Shown: piece after piece, positions 1-11,654 of the stretch
Layout of the letters: every line of letters starts with the position of its first letter
Position numbering within the stretch: position 1 is the stretch's first letter
Origin: Mycolicibacterium sp. MU0053
GTDB taxonomy: Bacteria > Actinomycetota > Actinomycetes > Mycobacteriales > Mycobacteriaceae
Direction of reading: 5' to 3'
Length of the DNA: 64,000 bases
Assembly: GCF_963378095.1 (NCBI RefSeq)
Contig: NZ_OY726397.1
Coordinates: 5,084,001-5,148,000, forward strand
The notes under the pieces: generated by a model
What the model saw: the letters and a program-made list of their open reading frames with translations, nothing else
Database searches by the model: none
What the model was told of the DNA's origin: nothing
Translations under genes and position numbers: made by a program

Positions 1-3000
1 AAGGCAGCTCGATCGGCTGTCCACCGTGATGCTGCGCCCACGCGATGTTGAGGTCTTCCAACAGGATTCGCCACGAGACGGCGTCCACGGCGAGGTGATG
101 GATCAGCAGCGCCAACTGGGAGGTCTCCGGCACCCACAGCGCGCTCAGCATCTGTCCGGTCGTCGGGTTCAGCCGCCGCCGCGCGGCAACCAGCGCGTCC
201 TCCGACAACGCCGCCACCGTCGACAGGCAATCAGGTGCCGAGACCGCGCCCTCGTCAGGCACGGTCAGCGACAAGTCACTCCCGGACGCGCGCAACCGCA
301 GCATGGCGTGGCGATCCAACAGCGCCTGCAGAACCACCAGGACGTCGGGTTCTGTCACCCCGGCGGGAGCACGCACCACGACGGTTTGGTTGAACTGATC
401 CACCGGGCCGTCGAGGCTGTAGAGCCACCGCATGATCGGGGTGGCGACCACCGCACCCGTGCCCCGATCGACGACACCGGTTGCGTTGTCGGCAAAGGCG
501 ACCACCTGGGCCAGCCGGGCCACGGTCTGCTCGGCGAAGATGTCCCGCGGCCGACATACCAGTCCGGCCGCCCGCGCTCGGGCCACCACCTGCATCGACG
601 AAATGCTGTCTCCGCCAAGGTCGAAGAACGAATCATCCACTCCGACTCGCTCGACACCGAGGACCTGCGCGTAGATTCCGGCGAGCAGTTCCTCAACCGC
701 GTCGGCCGGCGGACGGTACTGATCCACGTCCTGGAATTCGGGGGCCGGCAGGGCCTGGGTGTCGAGCTTTCCGTTGACCGTCAGCGGCAGTGCCTCCAAC
801 ACCACCACCGCCGCCGGCACCATGTAGGCCGGGAGTCGCTCGGCCAGCGCTGCCCGCACCTTGACGGGATCGGCACTGCCGGTGATGTACCCGACCAACC
901 GCTTGTCACCGGGACGGTCCTCGCGCGCGATCACGGCAGCCTGCTCGACGCCGTCGAGATCCGCCAGCGCGGAATGCACTTCGCCGAGTTCGATGCGGTA
1001 GCCGCGGATCTTGACCTGTTTATCGGCACGACCCACATACCGCAACTGGCCGTCGGCGCCCCAGGACACCAGATCCCCGGTGCGATACATACGTTGTCCC
1101 GGCGCTCCTGCGCCGACGAACGGGCAGGCCACGAAACGCGTCGACGTCAGATCCGAGCGGCCGACATAGCCGCTCGCCAGGCCGGACCCGGCTACATACA
1201 GTTCGCCGACCACGCCCACCGGCACCTGCCGCAACCAACCGTCGAGAACGAAGAAGGCCAGGTGCTTGAGCGGCACGCCGATGGGGCTGGCGTTGTTCGC
1301 GACGTCCTCATCACCGATCTCCCGGAACGAGGCATGCACGGTGGTCTCGGTGATGCCGTACATGTTGATCATGCGCGGCAGTGTTGGATGGCGTTGCAGC
1401 CAGCCGGATAGCTGTTGTGGCTCAAGGGCTTCGCCGCCGAACACCACGGTCTGCAGCGCCAGCTGCTGGCCCAGCTCGGGCTGCAGCGCGTCGGCTGTCT
1501 GGAGGGCGTAGAACGCCGAGGGTGTCTGGCTCAGCAAGCCGACCTTCTCGGTGACCAGCAGGGCGTGCAGGTCCTCGGGGGAACGAACGACGGAGTCCGG
1601 CACCACGAGCAGGCGCCCGCCGTAGAGCAGTGCGCCCCAGATTTCCCAGACCGAGTAGTCGAAGGCCAGTGAATGACACTGCGTCCACACCAGTTCGGCA
1701 GAGAGCTCCGAATCCAGCGCTTCCAGCAATTGGGTGACGTTTCGGTGTGTGACCGCGACGCCCTTGGGGGTGCCGGTGGTTCCCGAGGTGTAGATGATGT
1801 AGGCGATGTTGTCCGGGGCCGGGATGGGCAGCGCAGTGCTGGGCTGTGTGTCGATTGCCGAGTCGTCGATGGTGACGATCGCCATCTGTGGCACATCGGA
1901 GGTCACCAGTCGCGCCCGTAGGTCCGCCGTGGTGATCGCCGCCACCGGAGCCGCATCCGAGAGCATGAACTCGACGCGGGTGTCGGGATGGGCGGGGTCG
2001 ATCGGCAGATACGCCGCGCCGGTCTTGAGCACCGCCAGGATCGCCGTGATCGCATCCGCGGTGCGGGGCAGCAACAACGCCACCCGCTGGCCCGGCCCGG
2101 CGCCTTGGCTGGTCAGCAGATTCGCCAGTCGGTTGGCCGCCTCGTCGAGTTCGCGGTAGGTCAGCGACCGACCCTCGAAGGTCAGCGCGACCGCGTCGGG
2201 AGCACGCATTACCTGCTGGTCGAACAACGCCGGGATGGCGACCGCAGTGGTGTCCGGGCGGGTGAGGACCTCGCGGTTGCCCCACTCGTCCAGGCGTCGG
2301 TGCTCGGCGTCGTCGAGCAGGTCGATCGCGGACATCCGCCGCGTGGGGTCGGCGGCCATGGCGGCCAGCACGTGCTGGAGCCGATTGATCAGGGTTTCGA
2401 CGGCGTCGGCATCGAAGATCTCGGTGTCGAACTCGACGCGCAGCCCCAGCCGTTGCCCGGGCATGGCCACCACCGACAGCGGGTAGTGGTTGTACTCGCG
2501 GCTGGTGAATTCGGTGATCGCCAACTCCTGCACGCCCAGGAGTGCGTCGGCGTCGATCGGGTAGTTCTCGTAGACGAACAGTGTGTCGAAGAGGCGATCC
2601 TGGCCGGTGAGGCGATGGATTTCGTTGAGCGCCAAGTGGTCGTGCTCGACAGTGTCGTTATGGGCGTGTTGCAGCTGGTCCAGCAGGTCGGCGACGGTGG
2701 TCGTCGCCGTGATGTTCGCGCGTACCGGCACGGTGTTGATCAACAGACCGACCATCGATTCCGCGCCCGGCAGGTCCGCGGGTCGCCCGGACACCGCGGT
2801 TCCGAAGGCCACGTCGTGCTGACCGGTCAACCAGGTCAACATCTGTGCCCACGCGGCTTGCAGCACCGTGTTGACGGTGGTGCGCTGCGCGCGGGCCAGT
2901 TCGGTGAGAGCCCGGGAGATGTCCTCAGGCACGTGGTAAGACTCCACCCCGCGTAGTCCGGACTGCGCCGGTGGCGCGACCAGCGTGGGCGTCTCGAAGC

Positions 3001-6000
3001 CTTCGAAGACCTTGCGCCAGGCCGCTTTGGCTGCCTCGGCGTCTTGGGCGGCCAACCAGGTCACGAAGCCGCGGTAGGGCGCGGCGGCCGGAAGCCGCTG
3101 CCCGTAGTAACCCGCGAAGATGTCCTGCAACAGGATCGGCAGCGACCATCCGTCGATCACGATGTGGTGGATGGTCAGTACCAGCCGGTGCCGGTTGCCC
3201 GCGGTGCGGATCAGCGCCGCGCGGAACACCGGCTCGTCGTTGAGCTTGCAGACCGCGGTACGTTCGGCGGCGCAGAACTGCTCGACCTCGTCGTCGGCTG
3301 CCGTCAATTCGACGTACTGCCAGGCTATCTCCGGCTTCGCCGGGATGATCTGCACCGGCTCACCAAAGTCTTCGCAGAACCGTGCGGCCAGGTTCGGATG
3401 ACGGGCGATCACGGCATGCACCGCCTCGCGCAGCCGGTTCGGCTCCAGCGCACCTGTCATGGTGATGCCCAATTGCACCGCATAGATGTCGCTGTCGGTG
3501 GCCCCGCCCGGGCCGTCGGCGCCTGCCGTCGCCTCGACGAAGCTGGACTGGAAAAGCAGGCCCTGCTGCAGCGGGGTCAGCGGCAGTACATCGGCGATCT
3601 CGGAGCGCCGCGTCAGTTCGTCGATCTGCTGCTGGCTCAGCTGAACCGGGGCAAGGTCCGACGGTGTCAAACCGCCGCCGCCCGAGCGCACGTGCGCACA
3701 GATGCCGGCCAGCGCTTCGAACCACAACCGACTCAGTGTGCTGATCTGATCGCGGTTCAGCGCTGAGGGCGCCCAGGTCCAGGCGGCCTGCAGGAGCGGT
3801 CCGGCGTCGCTGTCCATGGTCCCGGCGTTGAGTTCCACGGTGTGCGCCAACGGCATCGGTACCGCCGAGGCGATATCCGTCAGCGCCAGGCTGTCCTGGC
3901 TGATCCGCCACAGTTCCTCAGAGAGCTCGGTGGCTCCGGCCCCCAGCCGGCCCAGGTAGTTGAAGCCGATGGTCGGCTCCGCCCCGGCCAACTCGACGTC
4001 GGGGTTCAAGTAACGCAGCAGGCCGTAGCTCAGGCCGTCGGGCAGGGCCCGCAGTTGCTCCTTGGCCGCCTTGATGACGGTACCGAGGGCGGGCGCACCG
4101 GTGCGCACCTGCGCTTCCCAGTCGAGTCGGTCCACGCTCAAGGCGACGGGGTACTTGGTGGTGAACCAACCCACGGTGCGGGACAGGTCGATGTTGTTGC
4201 CGAGTTCCTCGGCGCGCCCGTGGCCCTCGACATCGACGCCGATCGGGCCCGCGGTGCCCAGGAACTCGGTCCAGGCCAGCCCGAATGCGATCAGCAGGAT
4301 GTCTTGAACCCCGGCGTGAAACGCGGTGGGAGCCGCACCGAGCACCTGCCGGGTGGTGTCGGCGTCCAGGGACACCGAGAGCCGACCGGCGTTGGCGTAG
4401 GTGTCGGCCGTCGGCTGCACCGCGGGCAGCACCGGCGGTGTCTGCAATACCTTTCGCCACGCGTCTGCTTGCCCGGCCACCTCGGCGGTACGGGCGTGTT
4501 CGGCCAACAGCGCCGACCAGCCGGCGAACGACGTCCCGCCCGTCGGCAACGCGATCGGCTGACCGGTGTGATGCTGCGCCCAGGCAATGTTCATGTCTTC
4601 CAACAGAATTCGCCAGGACACCCCGTCCACAGCCAGGTGGTGAATGATCAGTGCCAGTTGTCCGGTGTCGGGCACCCAGAGGGCGCTGAGCATCTTTCCG
4701 GCAGCCGGATCCAGCCGCGCTCTCGCGGCCACCAACGCCTCTTCGGACAACGTCTCCACGCTGACCAGGCAAGCGCGGGCCGGTACGGCGCCGGCCTCGG
4801 GCACCAGCAGCGACCATCCGTCGGCGGCATCGCGCTCCTCGGCGCGCAGCCGCAGCGTGGCGTGCCGGTCCAGCACTGCCTGCAGAACGACGAGCACATC
4901 GGTCTCGCCGACCCCGCCCGGAGCCTGTATCACCAGGGCTTGATTGAACTGGTCGGTCGCCCCGGTGTTTTCGCGCAACCAGTGCATGATCGGCGTGGCG
5001 ACCACGGCGCCGATACCCTCGTCGACCTCGGCGGCCTCACCGGAGACGACCTCGACCACGGTGGCCAACCGGGCCACCGTCTGCTCGACGAAGACGTCGC
5101 GCGGTCGGCACAACACCCCGGCTGCCCGCGCCCGCGCCACCACCTGCATCGACAGGATGCTGTCGCCGCCGAGATCGAAGAACGAGTCGTCGACACCGAC
5201 CCGCTCCACGCCCAGAACCTGGGCGTAGATGCCGGCCAGGACTTCTTCCACCGCCGAGGCCGGGGCGCGATAGTCGCGACCGGCACCGATGTACTCCGGC
5301 GCCGGCAGGGCGCGGGTGTCCAGTTTGTTGTTGGGGGTCAACGGCAATGCTTCCAGCACCACCACGGCCGCGGGCACCATGTACGGCGGCAGCCGGTCCG
5401 CCAGTTGGGCGCGAACCTCGGCGGGGTCAGCGGTTCCGGTGATATAGCCGACCAGACGCTTGTCCCCGGGCCGATCCTCACGTGCGATCACGGCGGCGGT
5501 GGCGACACCGTCGAGCGCGGACAACGCGGCGTGCACTTCACCCAATTCGATGCGGTAGCCGCGGATCTTGACCTGCTCATCAGCGCGGCCCAGATACTGC
5601 AGTTGGCCGTCGTCGCCCCAGCGCACCAGGTCTCCGGTGCGGTACATACGTTGCCCTGGCGCTCCCGCGCCGACGAACGGGCACGCGACGAATCGCGACG
5701 CCGTCAGGTCGGATCTGCTGATGTAGCCCGGTGCCACACCGTCACCGGCGACGTAAAGTTCACCGACCACTCCCGCAGGCACCGGTTGCATCCAGGTGTC
5801 CAGGACGTACAGCGCCGCCCCGGGTACCGGCGAGCCGATGGGCACAACCCCTGATCCGGCCTGCAACGGTGCGCTGATCGCGACGCACATGGTGGTCTCG
5901 GTCGGGCCGTAGGCGTTGATCATCACGCGTCCGGGTGCCCACCGATCGACCACCGCAGCGGGGCAGGCCTCACCGACGACCGCCAACGCGGTTGACTCCA

Positions 6001-8116
6001 GCCCCTCGACCGGGAGCATCGCCACCGCCGACGGAGTCTGGGTCAGGACGTTGACACCCTGCTCCACCAGCACCCGGTGGAAGTCCTCGGGCGAGCCCGC
6101 CACGGATTCGGGCACCACCACCAGGCGGCCGCCGCGCAGCAGGGCGCCCCAGATCTCCCAGACCGACACGTCGAAAGCCAGGGAGTGGCACAGCGGCCAC
6201 ACCCCGGGGTTGGGCAGGCCGGCATCCAGTGACGTCATCAGCTGGGTGACGTTGTGATGGGTAACCGCAACGCCTTTGGGGGCACCGGTGGTGCCCGAGG
6301 TGTAAATGATGTAGGCGATGTCGTCGGGGCGCGGGCCGGGCAAGGGCGAGCTGGGCTGGGCATCCGCCGCGGGGTCGGCGACGTCGACGACGGTGATGTC
6401 GTAGCCGTCCAACCTTGCTCGCAACTCGGCGGTGGTGATCGCCGCGATCGGCTTCGCGTCGGAAAGGATGTATTCAATTCGGGAGGCCGGCACCGCCGGA
6501 TCGATCGGCAGATACGCCGCACCGGTCTTGAGCACTGCCAGAATCGCAACCACGGCGTCGGCCGAGCGCTCCGTCACCAAGGCGACCCGCTCGCCCGGCC
6601 CCACGCCGCCGGCCGCGAGGACGTGCGCCAAGCGGTTGGCGGCCGCATCGAGTTCGCGGTAGGTCAGCGCGCGGCCCTCGAAGGTCAACGCGACCGTATC
6701 CGGAGCCTCGGCGACTCGCCTCGCGAAAAATTCGGTGATCGCGATCGTGTCCGCGTCGGGGGCCAGGGCGTCCTGGTTGCCAAAGCTTTCCAGTTCAGCG
6801 CGCTCATCGCCCGCGAGCAGATCCAGTGACGACAATCGTCGGTCCGGATCGGCAGCCATCGCCGTGATGACACGTTGAATGTGGTCGGCCAATTCGGCCA
6901 CCTCGAAGTTCGCGAACGGTTCCCCCGCGCCCGCGGTACTCAGAAACAGCTCGTCACCGGCGCCGAGGAAAAAGAGTCCGAAACTGCTCGTGGGGCCGTG
7001 GTTGGTGTACGACACCGATATCGGGGCGCCGGCGAGGTCCGCGGTGAGCCTGGACGGAATGAAGTTGACGGCCACCCGGTTCGAGGCTTGCCGCGGACCG
7101 CCGACAGTTCCGTCCGCCCCCAGGGCGTGCACTGGAAACCGCTGATGTTTCAGAAGTTCCCGGATACGCACATCGACATGTCGACAGAATTCGCCCACGG
7201 TCATCTCCGGCGGAGCGCTCAGCACCAGAGGCACCACGCCGGCCAGCATGGCGGGAAGCGTCTTCGACTCGGCCTGCACTCGCCGGCTGACCGGGAAATC
7301 GAGTGCCACCTCCGAACCGTTCGCGGACCACGACCGTGCCAACAGCGCGCACGCCGCGGTGGTCACCGTGTACCGACGGATGCGCAGGCTCTTGGAGAGT
7401 TCCTTGATATCGCCCACGACCGCCGGATCGATGGGAACCGACGCGGAGGGCGCGTACGCGTCGCGCCCGTCAGCCCCTGAAGATTGCGGCTGATCGAGTC
7501 CGGCATCCGGCGGCGGGTTGCTTTGCCAGTACGCCAGATCGTCCTGGAAATCGGTCGACTCCTCGTACTGAGTCTCGCAATCGACAAGGTCTTGCAACGA
7601 TCCGAAATAGGCGGGCGGAACCGTTTCACCTTTAGCCAATGCCGTATAAATTGTCGCAATACGTCGGCTCACCAGCGCCATTCCCAAGCCGTCGACTGAG
7701 ATGTGATGTCCCAATCCGAACAACCAGAATTCATTTTCCTGCGTGCGGAATAGCGCAAACTTCACGAGCTTGCCGGTGAGCGGCAATGGGGTGTGCTGAA
7801 TTGATGACGCTAATTCGCGAACTTCCCGTTCCGGGTCGCCCGCGTCTCGGACATCAAATAAAGGCAGCTCCAGGTCGGAGTAATCGAGGGCCCGCTGGAA
7901 CACCTGGCCGTCCACTTCAAAGAACGACGCCCGCGCCGGCTCGGCCTCTTGCAGAGCCTGCCGAACAGCCCGCTCCATGAGGTCATGCCTGACGGCGCCG
8001 TCAATTCGACCCAGCAGGCCCAGCTGCCATTCGGTGCCGGCGAGGCCGCTTTCCTGCGAAAGCCAAATGTCCAACTGGCCGCGCGACAGCGGTAGCGCCC
8101 CGAGGTCAGGTTCCAT
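1..8116 (-). CDS. mps1: Glycopeptidolipid non-ribosomal peptide synthetase (Mps1-like), C-terminal part beyond window
   Basis: About 2,705 residues are present and the gene runs off the left edge. The start is ATG at 8116. Domain order: C (starts [18 protein letters not shown] near 7.7 kb), A1 ([10 protein letters not shown] near 6.3 kb), PCP1 (LGGDS near 5.16 kb), E1 (HHLAVDG near 4.64 kb), C2 (HHIVIDG near 3.16 kb), A2 ([10 protein letters not shown] near 1.8 kb), PCP2 (LGGDS near 0.6 kb), E2 ([10 protein letters not shown] near 0.09 kb, cut). By comparison with GrsA, the specificity residues read D-V-W-T-A-V-A-M-C-K for A1, which is Phe-like. A2 reads D-Y-W-S-V-G-M-V-H-K, close to the known Thr code. 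Two epimerisation domains fit D-Phe-D-alloThr, the first half of the GPL tetrapeptide. The first C domain would take the fatty acyl chain. The remaining modules should lie in an mps2 gene to the left. mbtH directly upstream and the GPL genes to the right support the assignment. Confidence 0.93.
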   Translation of the reverse strand, partial: MEPDLGALPLSRGQLDIWLSQESGLAGTEWQLGLLGRIDGAVRHDLMERAVRQALQEAEPARASFFEVDGQVFQRALDYSDLELPLFDVRDAGDPEREVRELASSIQHTPLPLTGKLVKFALFRTQENEFWLFGLGHHISVDGLGMALVSRRIATIYTALAKGETVPPAYFGSLQDLVDCETQYEESTDFQDDLAYWQSNPPPDAGLDQPQSSGADGRDAYAPSASVPIDPAVVGDIKELSKSLRIRRYTVTTAACALLARSWSANGSEVALDFPVSRRVQAESKTLPAMLAGVVPLVLSAPPEMTVGEFCRHVDVRIRELLKHQRFPVHALGADGTVGGPRQASNRVAVNFIPSRLTADLAGAPISVSYTNHGPTSSFGLFFLGAGDELFLSTAGAGEPFANFEVAELADHIQRVITAMAADPDRRLSSLDLLAGDERAELESFGNQDALAPDADTIAITEFFARRVAEAPDTVALTFEGRALTYRELDAAANRLAHVLAAGGVGPGERVALVTERSADAVVAILAVLKTGAAYLPIDPAVPASRIEYILSDAKPIAAITTAELRARLDGYDITVVDVADPAADAQPSSPLPGPRPDDIAYIIYTSGTTGAPKGVAVTHHNVTQLMTSLDAGLPNPGVWPLCHSLAFDVSVWEIWGALLRGGRLVVVPESVAGSPEDFHRVLVEQGVNVLTQTPSAVAMLPVEGLESTALAVVGEACPAAVVDRWAPGRVMINAYGPTETTMCVAISAPLQAGSGVVPIGSPVPGAALYVLDTWMQPVPAGVVGELYVAGDGVAPGYISRSDLTASRFVACPFVGAGAPGQRMYRTGDLVRWGDDGQLQYLGRADEQVKIRGYRIELGEVHAALSALDGVATAAVIAREDRPGDKRLVGYITGTADPAEVRAQLADRLPPYMVPAAVVVLEALPLTPNNKLDTRALPAPEYIGAGRDYRAPASAVEEVLAGIYAQVLGVERVGVDDSFFDLGGDSILSMQVVARARAAGVLCRPRDVFVEQTVARLATVVEVVSGEAAEVDEGIGAVVATPIMHWLRENTGATDQFNQALVIQAPGGVGETDVLVVLQAVLDRHATLRLRAEERDAADGWSLLVPEAGAVPARACLVSVETLSEEALVAARARLDPAAGKMLSALWVPDTGQLALIIHHLAVDGVSWRILLEDMNIAWAQHHTGQPIALPTGGTSFAGWSALLAEHARTAEVAGQADAWRKVLQTPPVLPAVQPTADTYANAGRLSVSLDADTTRQVLGAAPTAFHAGVQDILLIAFGLAWTEFLGTAGPIGVDVEGHGRAEELGNNIDLSRTVGWFTTKYPVALSVDRLDWEAQVRTGAPALGTVIKAAKEQLRALPDGLSYGLLRYLNPDVELAGAEPTIGFNYLGRLGAGATELSEELWRISQDSLALTDIASAVPMPLAHTVELNAGTMDSDAGPLLQAAWTWAPSALNRDQISTLSRLWFEALAGICAHVRSGGGGLTPSDLAPVQLSQQQIDELTRRSEIADVLPLTPLQQGLLFQSSFVEATAGADGPGGATDSDIYAVQLGITMTGALEPNRLREAVHAVIARHPNLAARFCEDFGEPVQIIPAKPEIAWQYVELTAADDEVEQFCAAERTAVCKLNDEPVFRAALIRTAGNRHRLVLTIHHIVIDGWSLPILLQDIFAGYYGQRLPAAAPYRGFVTWLAAQDAEAAKAAWRKVFEGFETPTLVAPPAQSGLRGVESYHVPEDISRALTELARAQRTTVNTVLQAAWAQMLTWLTGQHDVAFGTAVSGRPADLPGAESMVGLLINTVPVRANITATTTVADLLDQLQHAHNDTVEHDHLALNEIHRLTGQDRLFDTLFVYENYPIDADALLGVQELAITEFTSREYNHYPLSVVAMPGQRLGLRVEFDTEIFDADAVETLINRLQHVLAAMAADPTRRMSAIDLLDDAEHRRLDEWGNREVLTRPDTTAVAIPALFDQQVMRAPDAVALTFEGRSLTYRELDEAANRLANLLTSQGAGPGQRVALLLPRTADAITAILAVLKTGAAYLPIDPAHPDTRVEFMLSDAAPVAAITTADLRARLVTSDVPQMAIVTIDDSAIDTQPSTALPIPAPDNIAYIIYTSGTTGTPKGVAVTHRNVTQLLEALDSELSAELVWTQCHSLAFDYSVWEIWGALLYGGRLLVVPDSVVRSPEDLHALLVTEKVGLLSQTPSAFYALQTADALQPELGQQLALQTVVFGGEALEPQQLSGWLQRHPTLPRMINMYGITETTVHASFREIGDEDVANNASPIGVPLKHLAFFVLDGWLRQVPVGVVGELYVAGSGLASGYVGRSDLTSTRFVACPFVGAGAPGQRMYRTGDLVSWGADGQLRYVGRADKQVKIRGYRIELGEVHSALADLDGVEQAAVIAREDRPGDKRLVGYITGSADPVKVRAALAERLPAYMVPAAVVVLEALPLTVNGKLDTQALPAPEFQDVDQYRPPADAVEELLAGIYAQVLGVERVGVDDSFFDLGGDSISSMQVVARARAAGLVCRPRDIFAEQTVARLAQVVAFADNATGVVDRGTGAVVATPIMRWLYSLDGPVDQFNQTVVVRAPAGVTEPDVLVVLQALLDRHAMLRLRASGSDLSLTVPDEGAVSAPDCLSTVAALSEDALVAARRRLNPTTGQMLSALWVPETSQLALLIHHLAVDAVSWRILLEDLNIAWAQHHGGQPIELP

Positions 8117-8146
8117 TATTCAAATTCCCCACCAAAAGAATTGGCC

Positions 8147-8371
8147 CTAAAGAACCCCACCCTGCGCCAATCTCTGACGCAGGCTCTTCGGCCGTATATC
8201 GGTCCAATTTTGTTCGATGTACTCTAAACAGGCAGCGCGACTCGCTTCGCCATAAACCACCTCCCAGCCGGCTGGCACGTCGGCAAAATTCGGCCATAAG
8301 CTGTGCTGCTCTTCGTCATTGATCAAGACGTAGAAGCTGCCATTGTCGTCATCGAACGGGTTGATGCTCAC
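8147..8371 (-). CDS. mbtH: MbtH-like NRPS accessory protein
   Basis: This 74-residue protein has the MbtH-family pattern: an N-terminal [16 protein letters not shown], a central SLWP, and the tail [11 protein letters not shown]. MbtH proteins bind adenylation domains and are needed for their folding or activity. The gene ends 30 bp before the NRPS start on the same strand, so the two are almost certainly co-transcribed. The same mbtH-mps1 order is known from GPL loci of M. smegmatis and relatives. Confidence 0.97.
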   Translation of the reverse strand: MSINPFDDDNGSFYVLINDEEQHSLWPNFADVPAGWEVVYGEASRAACLEYIEQNWTDIRPKSLRQRLAQGGVL

Positions 8372-9021
8372 TTTTCTCCATACTGCTTAGCGGACATCAG
8401 ACGTACCCCAACATACGGGAGGTCTCAGGATAGCGCCTGAGATATTCGCGAAGTTTCCGGGGGTAGGCTGGCTTATTGAATTCAGTTAGCCCGCTTATAC
8501 ACTTAGCTGTAAAGCGACTTTCAGACACTTTAACGAGGTTGTGGCGCCTGTTGCGCAGGGCCCGGATATTGCGAGTTTTGCCAGATTGTGAGAGTCATGT
8601 GGGTTGGGCCCCGTCCGCCCCCTGCGACACCGGCCCCGGATTCGTGGTGCGAACCCGTCCAGCTCGGCTTTTCGCAGGTCCGGCGCATCTTCGCTGAGCA
8701 CGCCGTGCCGCGGCCGATTCCACCGGAGAGCCACGACCGACAGCGCCGACGGTGCCCGATCGGCTACTCCCACCGGGGCCGGGTCGAGCCTCGGAGCAGG
8801 CCGTCGCCGCCCGCGCGCGAACTGGGCAAAGACGCGCCAGATCAAGCCGGTCGGTGCCGCGAAATGCCAAAGATTCCACCTGATCGTTGCCCGTTCACCA
8901 CAGTCGTGGAGTAAAAGATTCGGTGCCGGCGCGGACGCATCACGACGCCACTGATCGGGTGGAAATGCAGCACGGGGCACGGAGCCGAAGAGGTAGCCGG
9001 GTCGGCGCGGAGCAGAGAAAC
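8372..9021. promoter_or_regulatory. 650-bp region without a convincing gene, upstream of mbtH-mps1
   Basis: No open frame here looks coding: those present are arginine-rich and overlap each other on both strands. The part nearest mbtH (about 8,380-8,540) is clearly richer in A and T than its surroundings, as expected for the promoter of the long mbtH-mps operon. I could not pick a reliable -10/-35 pair. In M. smegmatis the mps promoter region is a known control point for GPL production, so this stretch is the likely place for regulation. That last point is inference from the relative, not seen here. Confidence 0.5.
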
Positions 9022-9270
9022 TTACTGGCCGAGGTCGGTATCGGAGCGTTCCGGTGCTTCCTGCAACGGCGAAGACCCCCTGGGCAGGATCATGACGAAC
9101 ACCGGGACCCGAAGCGTGACGCCGCCGGCGATCGGTGATCGGATGGCGAAGGAAACCACCTCAAGCTCGAGGCGGCGGCCTCGCTGCGTCTCCATTTCGA
9201 GTCGGCCCGGCAACTGCTTGGGAGCCTTGAGCCAATCCAGGCCACGTTCGATCGACTCGGCGAGATTCAT
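9022..9270 (-). CDS. Small conserved-looking hypothetical protein, 82 aa
   Basis: The ATG at 9270 gives MNLAESIERGLDWLKAPKQL and then a 60-residue stretch that alternates charged and hydrophobic residues, with a valine-rich segment (VTLRVPVFVMIL) near the C-terminus. The composition looks like a real small protein rather than a GC-rich shadow, and it sits on the same strand as fmt, which ends 118 bp upstream. An in-frame GTG a few codons earlier is an alternative start. I recognise no family. It may be a GPL-locus accessory gene. Confidence 0.5.
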   Translation of the reverse strand: MNLAESIERGLDWLKAPKQLPGRLEMETQRGRRLELEVVSFAIRSPIAGGVTLRVPVFVMILPRGSSPLQEAPERSDTDLGQ

Positions 9271-9388
9271 ATCGTCGACTATACCCACCGCAAATGTCGG
9301 CCATCGGTATGGATTTGTGACGGAAACAACGGGCCCGCTGTTCTTTGCATTGCACTGCAAGCTATTTCGGCGCTACCCGGGATCGACG

Positions 9389-10213
9389 TCACTCCTTGAC
9401 GAAGCTGTACATCCGATATTCCGAGGACCCGTCGCTGCCCAGGTCGTCGTAGGCCCGTTGCGCCGGTGCGAAATCCCGCACCACCCGACGCAAGGGCCGG
9501 GGCGTGACGCGATCGATCACGTTCTGCCATTGCTGCAGGGTGGTTGCCATCCCGCGTCTGACCTCGGTGTTGATCACTCGCTGCGTGCACAACCGTAGCG
9601 GCGCCGCCGCCAGCGCGGCCTCCCAGCCGGCGATGGCATGGGCTGCGCGGGCATCGGTGTAGAGGAAGTGTCCGCCGGGCGCCAGCACCCGCGCAACCTC
9701 TTCGAGGAATCGGGGAAACCGCGGGTATAGATGGGATGACTCGACATTGAGGACGGCATCAAAGGATTGGTCGCCGAACGGCAGATCCTCCGCATCGCCC
9801 TGGACGAAATCCAGGCCGGCCACGTCATGCGTCTTCCGGCAGTACTCGATACCGACCGGATTCACATCCAGGCCGGTATAGGAACTCGGTTGCAACGCGC
9901 GCGCAAGATAGGCGGCTCCGCCGCCGTGGCCACAACCGACCTCGAGGACGCGCTTGCCTCGCAGGTCGGCCTGGGTGGCGGTGCTGTGATAGAGCTGGAT
10001 GGCATAGCGGTTCGGTTCATCGACCTCCGCCAGTGGCACCGACATCGGCGGATCTTCCTCGTAGCCGTAGTTGAGGAACACCACCTCCTCGGCGTCATCG
10101 GCGTCGAGCCTGCGAGTTGTATAGCGATAGATGAACTTTTGCGCAGATTGGGTGAACTTCGCGTTCAACTTCGCCCGAATACGAGGCTCCCGCCCCGGAC
10201 TTCTGAGAGCCAT
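9389..10213 (-). CDS. fmt: Lipid O-methyltransferase of the GPL pathway (Fmt, Rv2952-like)
   Basis: This 274-residue class I SAM methyltransferase has motif I VLEVGCGHGGGA (about residue 88) and the acidic motif GDAEDLPF. It closely resembles M. tuberculosis Rv2952, which methylates phthiotriol dimycocerosates: both share YEEDPPM, EPNRxxIxLYHxTATQ and a YRMYxFxK end. In GPL producers the Rv2952-like Fmt methylates the hydroxyl of the long fatty acyl chain of the lipopeptide. Its position next to mbtH-mps and gtf matches the known locus. An N-terminal stretch of about 30 residues precedes the family core, so the true start may be slightly later. Confidence 0.88.
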   Translation of the reverse strand: MALRSPGREPRIRAKLNAKFTQSAQKFIYRYTTRRLDADDAEEVVFLNYGYEEDPPMSVPLAEVDEPNRYAIQLYHSTATQADLRGKRVLEVGCGHGGGAAYLARALQPSSYTGLDVNPVGIEYCRKTHDVAGLDFVQGDAEDLPFGDQSFDAVLNVESSHLYPRFPRFLEEVARVLAPGGHFLYTDARAAHAIAGWEAALAAAPLRLCTQRVINTEVRRGMATTLQQWQNVIDRVTPRPLRRVVRDFAPAQRAYDDLGSDGSSEYRMYSFVKE

Positions 10214-10376
10214 CTCCGGAGTATGTCAGAGACTGGGCGTCTCGTAGCCGATTTCATCGGCGTAAAGCGCACCCGCTGGGAGCTTGTGATATCGATATGA
10301 CACGGCGGCGGCACGGACAGCCGTGCCACGATCGGCGGTGCCGGCAAGCGAGCGACGATGAAAGGTCCAGACCTGT

Positions 10377-11630
10377 ATGAAGTTTGCGCTGGCTTGTTAC
10401 GGAACCCGCGGCGATGTCGAGCCGTCGGTGAGTATCGGCCGCGAACTGCAGCGTCGAGGACACGACGTCCGCTTGGCGGTGCCGCCGGACCTGGTCGAGT
10501 TCGCCGAGGCGGCCGGGCTGGTCGCGGTCCCCTACGGCCCCGAGCTGCCGCGATTCCTGCAGGAGGAATTCCTTCGGAATTTCTGGACGCAGCTGCTGCG
10601 AAACCCGCTCGGCTCACTGCGGGAATTGTGGCGGCCGATCGTCGAGTACTGGGGTGAGACCAGCACGACCCTCGCCTCCCTGGCGGCCGGCGCCGACCTG
10701 CTGTCGACCGGCCTGAACTACGAACAGCCCGCGGCCAACGTCGCCGAGCATTACGACATCCCCCTGGCCACCCTGCACCATTTCCCGATGCGACCCAACG
10801 GCCGCCTGGTGCCCATGCTGCCGTCGGTGCTGGTGCGCTCCGCGGGGACGATCTCGGAGTGGATGCTGTGGCGCATGACCAAAGAGGTCGAGGACGCGCA
10901 GCGGCTCGAACTCGGGCTACCGAAGGCCACTGCCCCTTCCCCGCGCCGAATTGCCGCCCGCGAGTCACTGGAAATCCAGGCCTACGACGCGGTTTCAGTC
11001 CCCGGACTGGCAGCGGAATGGTCCACTTGGGGCGACCGGCGTCCCTTCGTCGGAGCGTTGACGATGGGATTGGCCACCGAGACCGACGCGGAGGTCACGT
11101 CCTGGATCGCCGATGGGACGCCTCCGATATGCTTCGCGACTGGCAGCATTCCGGTCGCGTCCCCGGCCGAGACAGTCGAGATGATCAGTGCCGCATGCGC
11201 GCAACTGGGCGAGCGCGCATTGGTCTGCGGTGGCGGGACCGACTTCAGCGGCGTGGGGCATTCCGCCCACGTCAAGGTGGTGGGCACCGTGAACTATGCG
11301 ACAGTATTCCCCGCGTGCCGAGCGATCGTGCATCACGGAGGCTCCGGCACCACGGCCGCGAGCCTGCGCGCCGGCGTTCCCACCCTGATCCTGTGGAGTT
11401 CCGCAGACCAGCCCTACTGGGGAAATCAGCTGAAACGGCTGAAGGTAGGGGCTTCCCGACGTCTCTCCAGCACTTCCGAAAAATCGTTGACCGCCGACCT
11501 GCGCCGCATCCTCACGCCGGAACATGCAAGTCGGGCCCGTGCGGTCGCCACCATGATGACCGAACCCAGCCAAAGCGTCACCAAGGCCGCGGACCTCTTC
11601 GAAGGTGCGGTGCGCCGGCGGGCGCGTTGA
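10377..11630 (+). CDS. gtf: GPL glycosyltransferase (GT1 family), the only plus-strand gtf
   Basis: The protein has 417 residues and begins MKFALACYGTRGDVEPS, the conserved N-terminus of mycobacterial GT1 enzymes such as Rv1524/Rv1526c and the GPL Gtfs. The C-terminal nucleotide-sugar site reads HHGGSGTTAASLRAGVP (about residue 320). It is a cytosolic, inverting, dTDP-sugar-dependent enzyme, expected to add 6-deoxytalose or rhamnose to the lipopeptide. It is next to fmt, as gtf2 is in M. smegmatis, but sequence alone does not tell me whether it is Gtf1, 2 or 3. It is divergent from fmt and convergent with the methyltransferase array, opposite to all neighbours. Confidence 0.9.
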   Translation: MKFALACYGTRGDVEPSVSIGRELQRRGHDVRLAVPPDLVEFAEAAGLVAVPYGPELPRFLQEEFLRNFWTQLLRNPLGSLRELWRPIVEYWGETSTTLASLAAGADLLSTGLNYEQPAANVAEHYDIPLATLHHFPMRPNGRLVPMLPSVLVRSAGTISEWMLWRMTKEVEDAQRLELGLPKATAPSPRRIAARESLEIQAYDAVSVPGLAAEWSTWGDRRPFVGALTMGLATETDAEVTSWIADGTPPICFATGSIPVASPAETVEMISAACAQLGERALVCGGGTDFSGVGHSAHVKVVGTVNYATVFPACRAIVHHGGSGTTAASLRAGVPTLILWSSADQPYWGNQLKRLKVGASRRLSSTSEKSLTADLRRILTPEHASRARAVATMMTEPSQSVTKAADLFEGAVRRRAR

Positions 11631-11654
11631 GTCGGCCGTCGACGGGCGCCGGTC

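Noticed and set aside
26..1411. Long plus-strand open frame opposite the NRPS
   Set aside because: Rich in Arg, Gln, His and Gly with no family pattern. It is the antisense of clear NRPS adenylation and condensation motifs. High GC makes such frames common.
3842..5854. 670-codon plus-strand open frame opposite the NRPS
   Set aside because: Same reason: antisense of E1, PCP1 and A1 motifs with no recognisable domain.
8495..8980. 161-codon minus-strand frame in the mbtH upstream region
   Set aside because: Arg/Pro-rich, overlaps similar frames on the other strand, no convincing ribosome site or conserved pattern.
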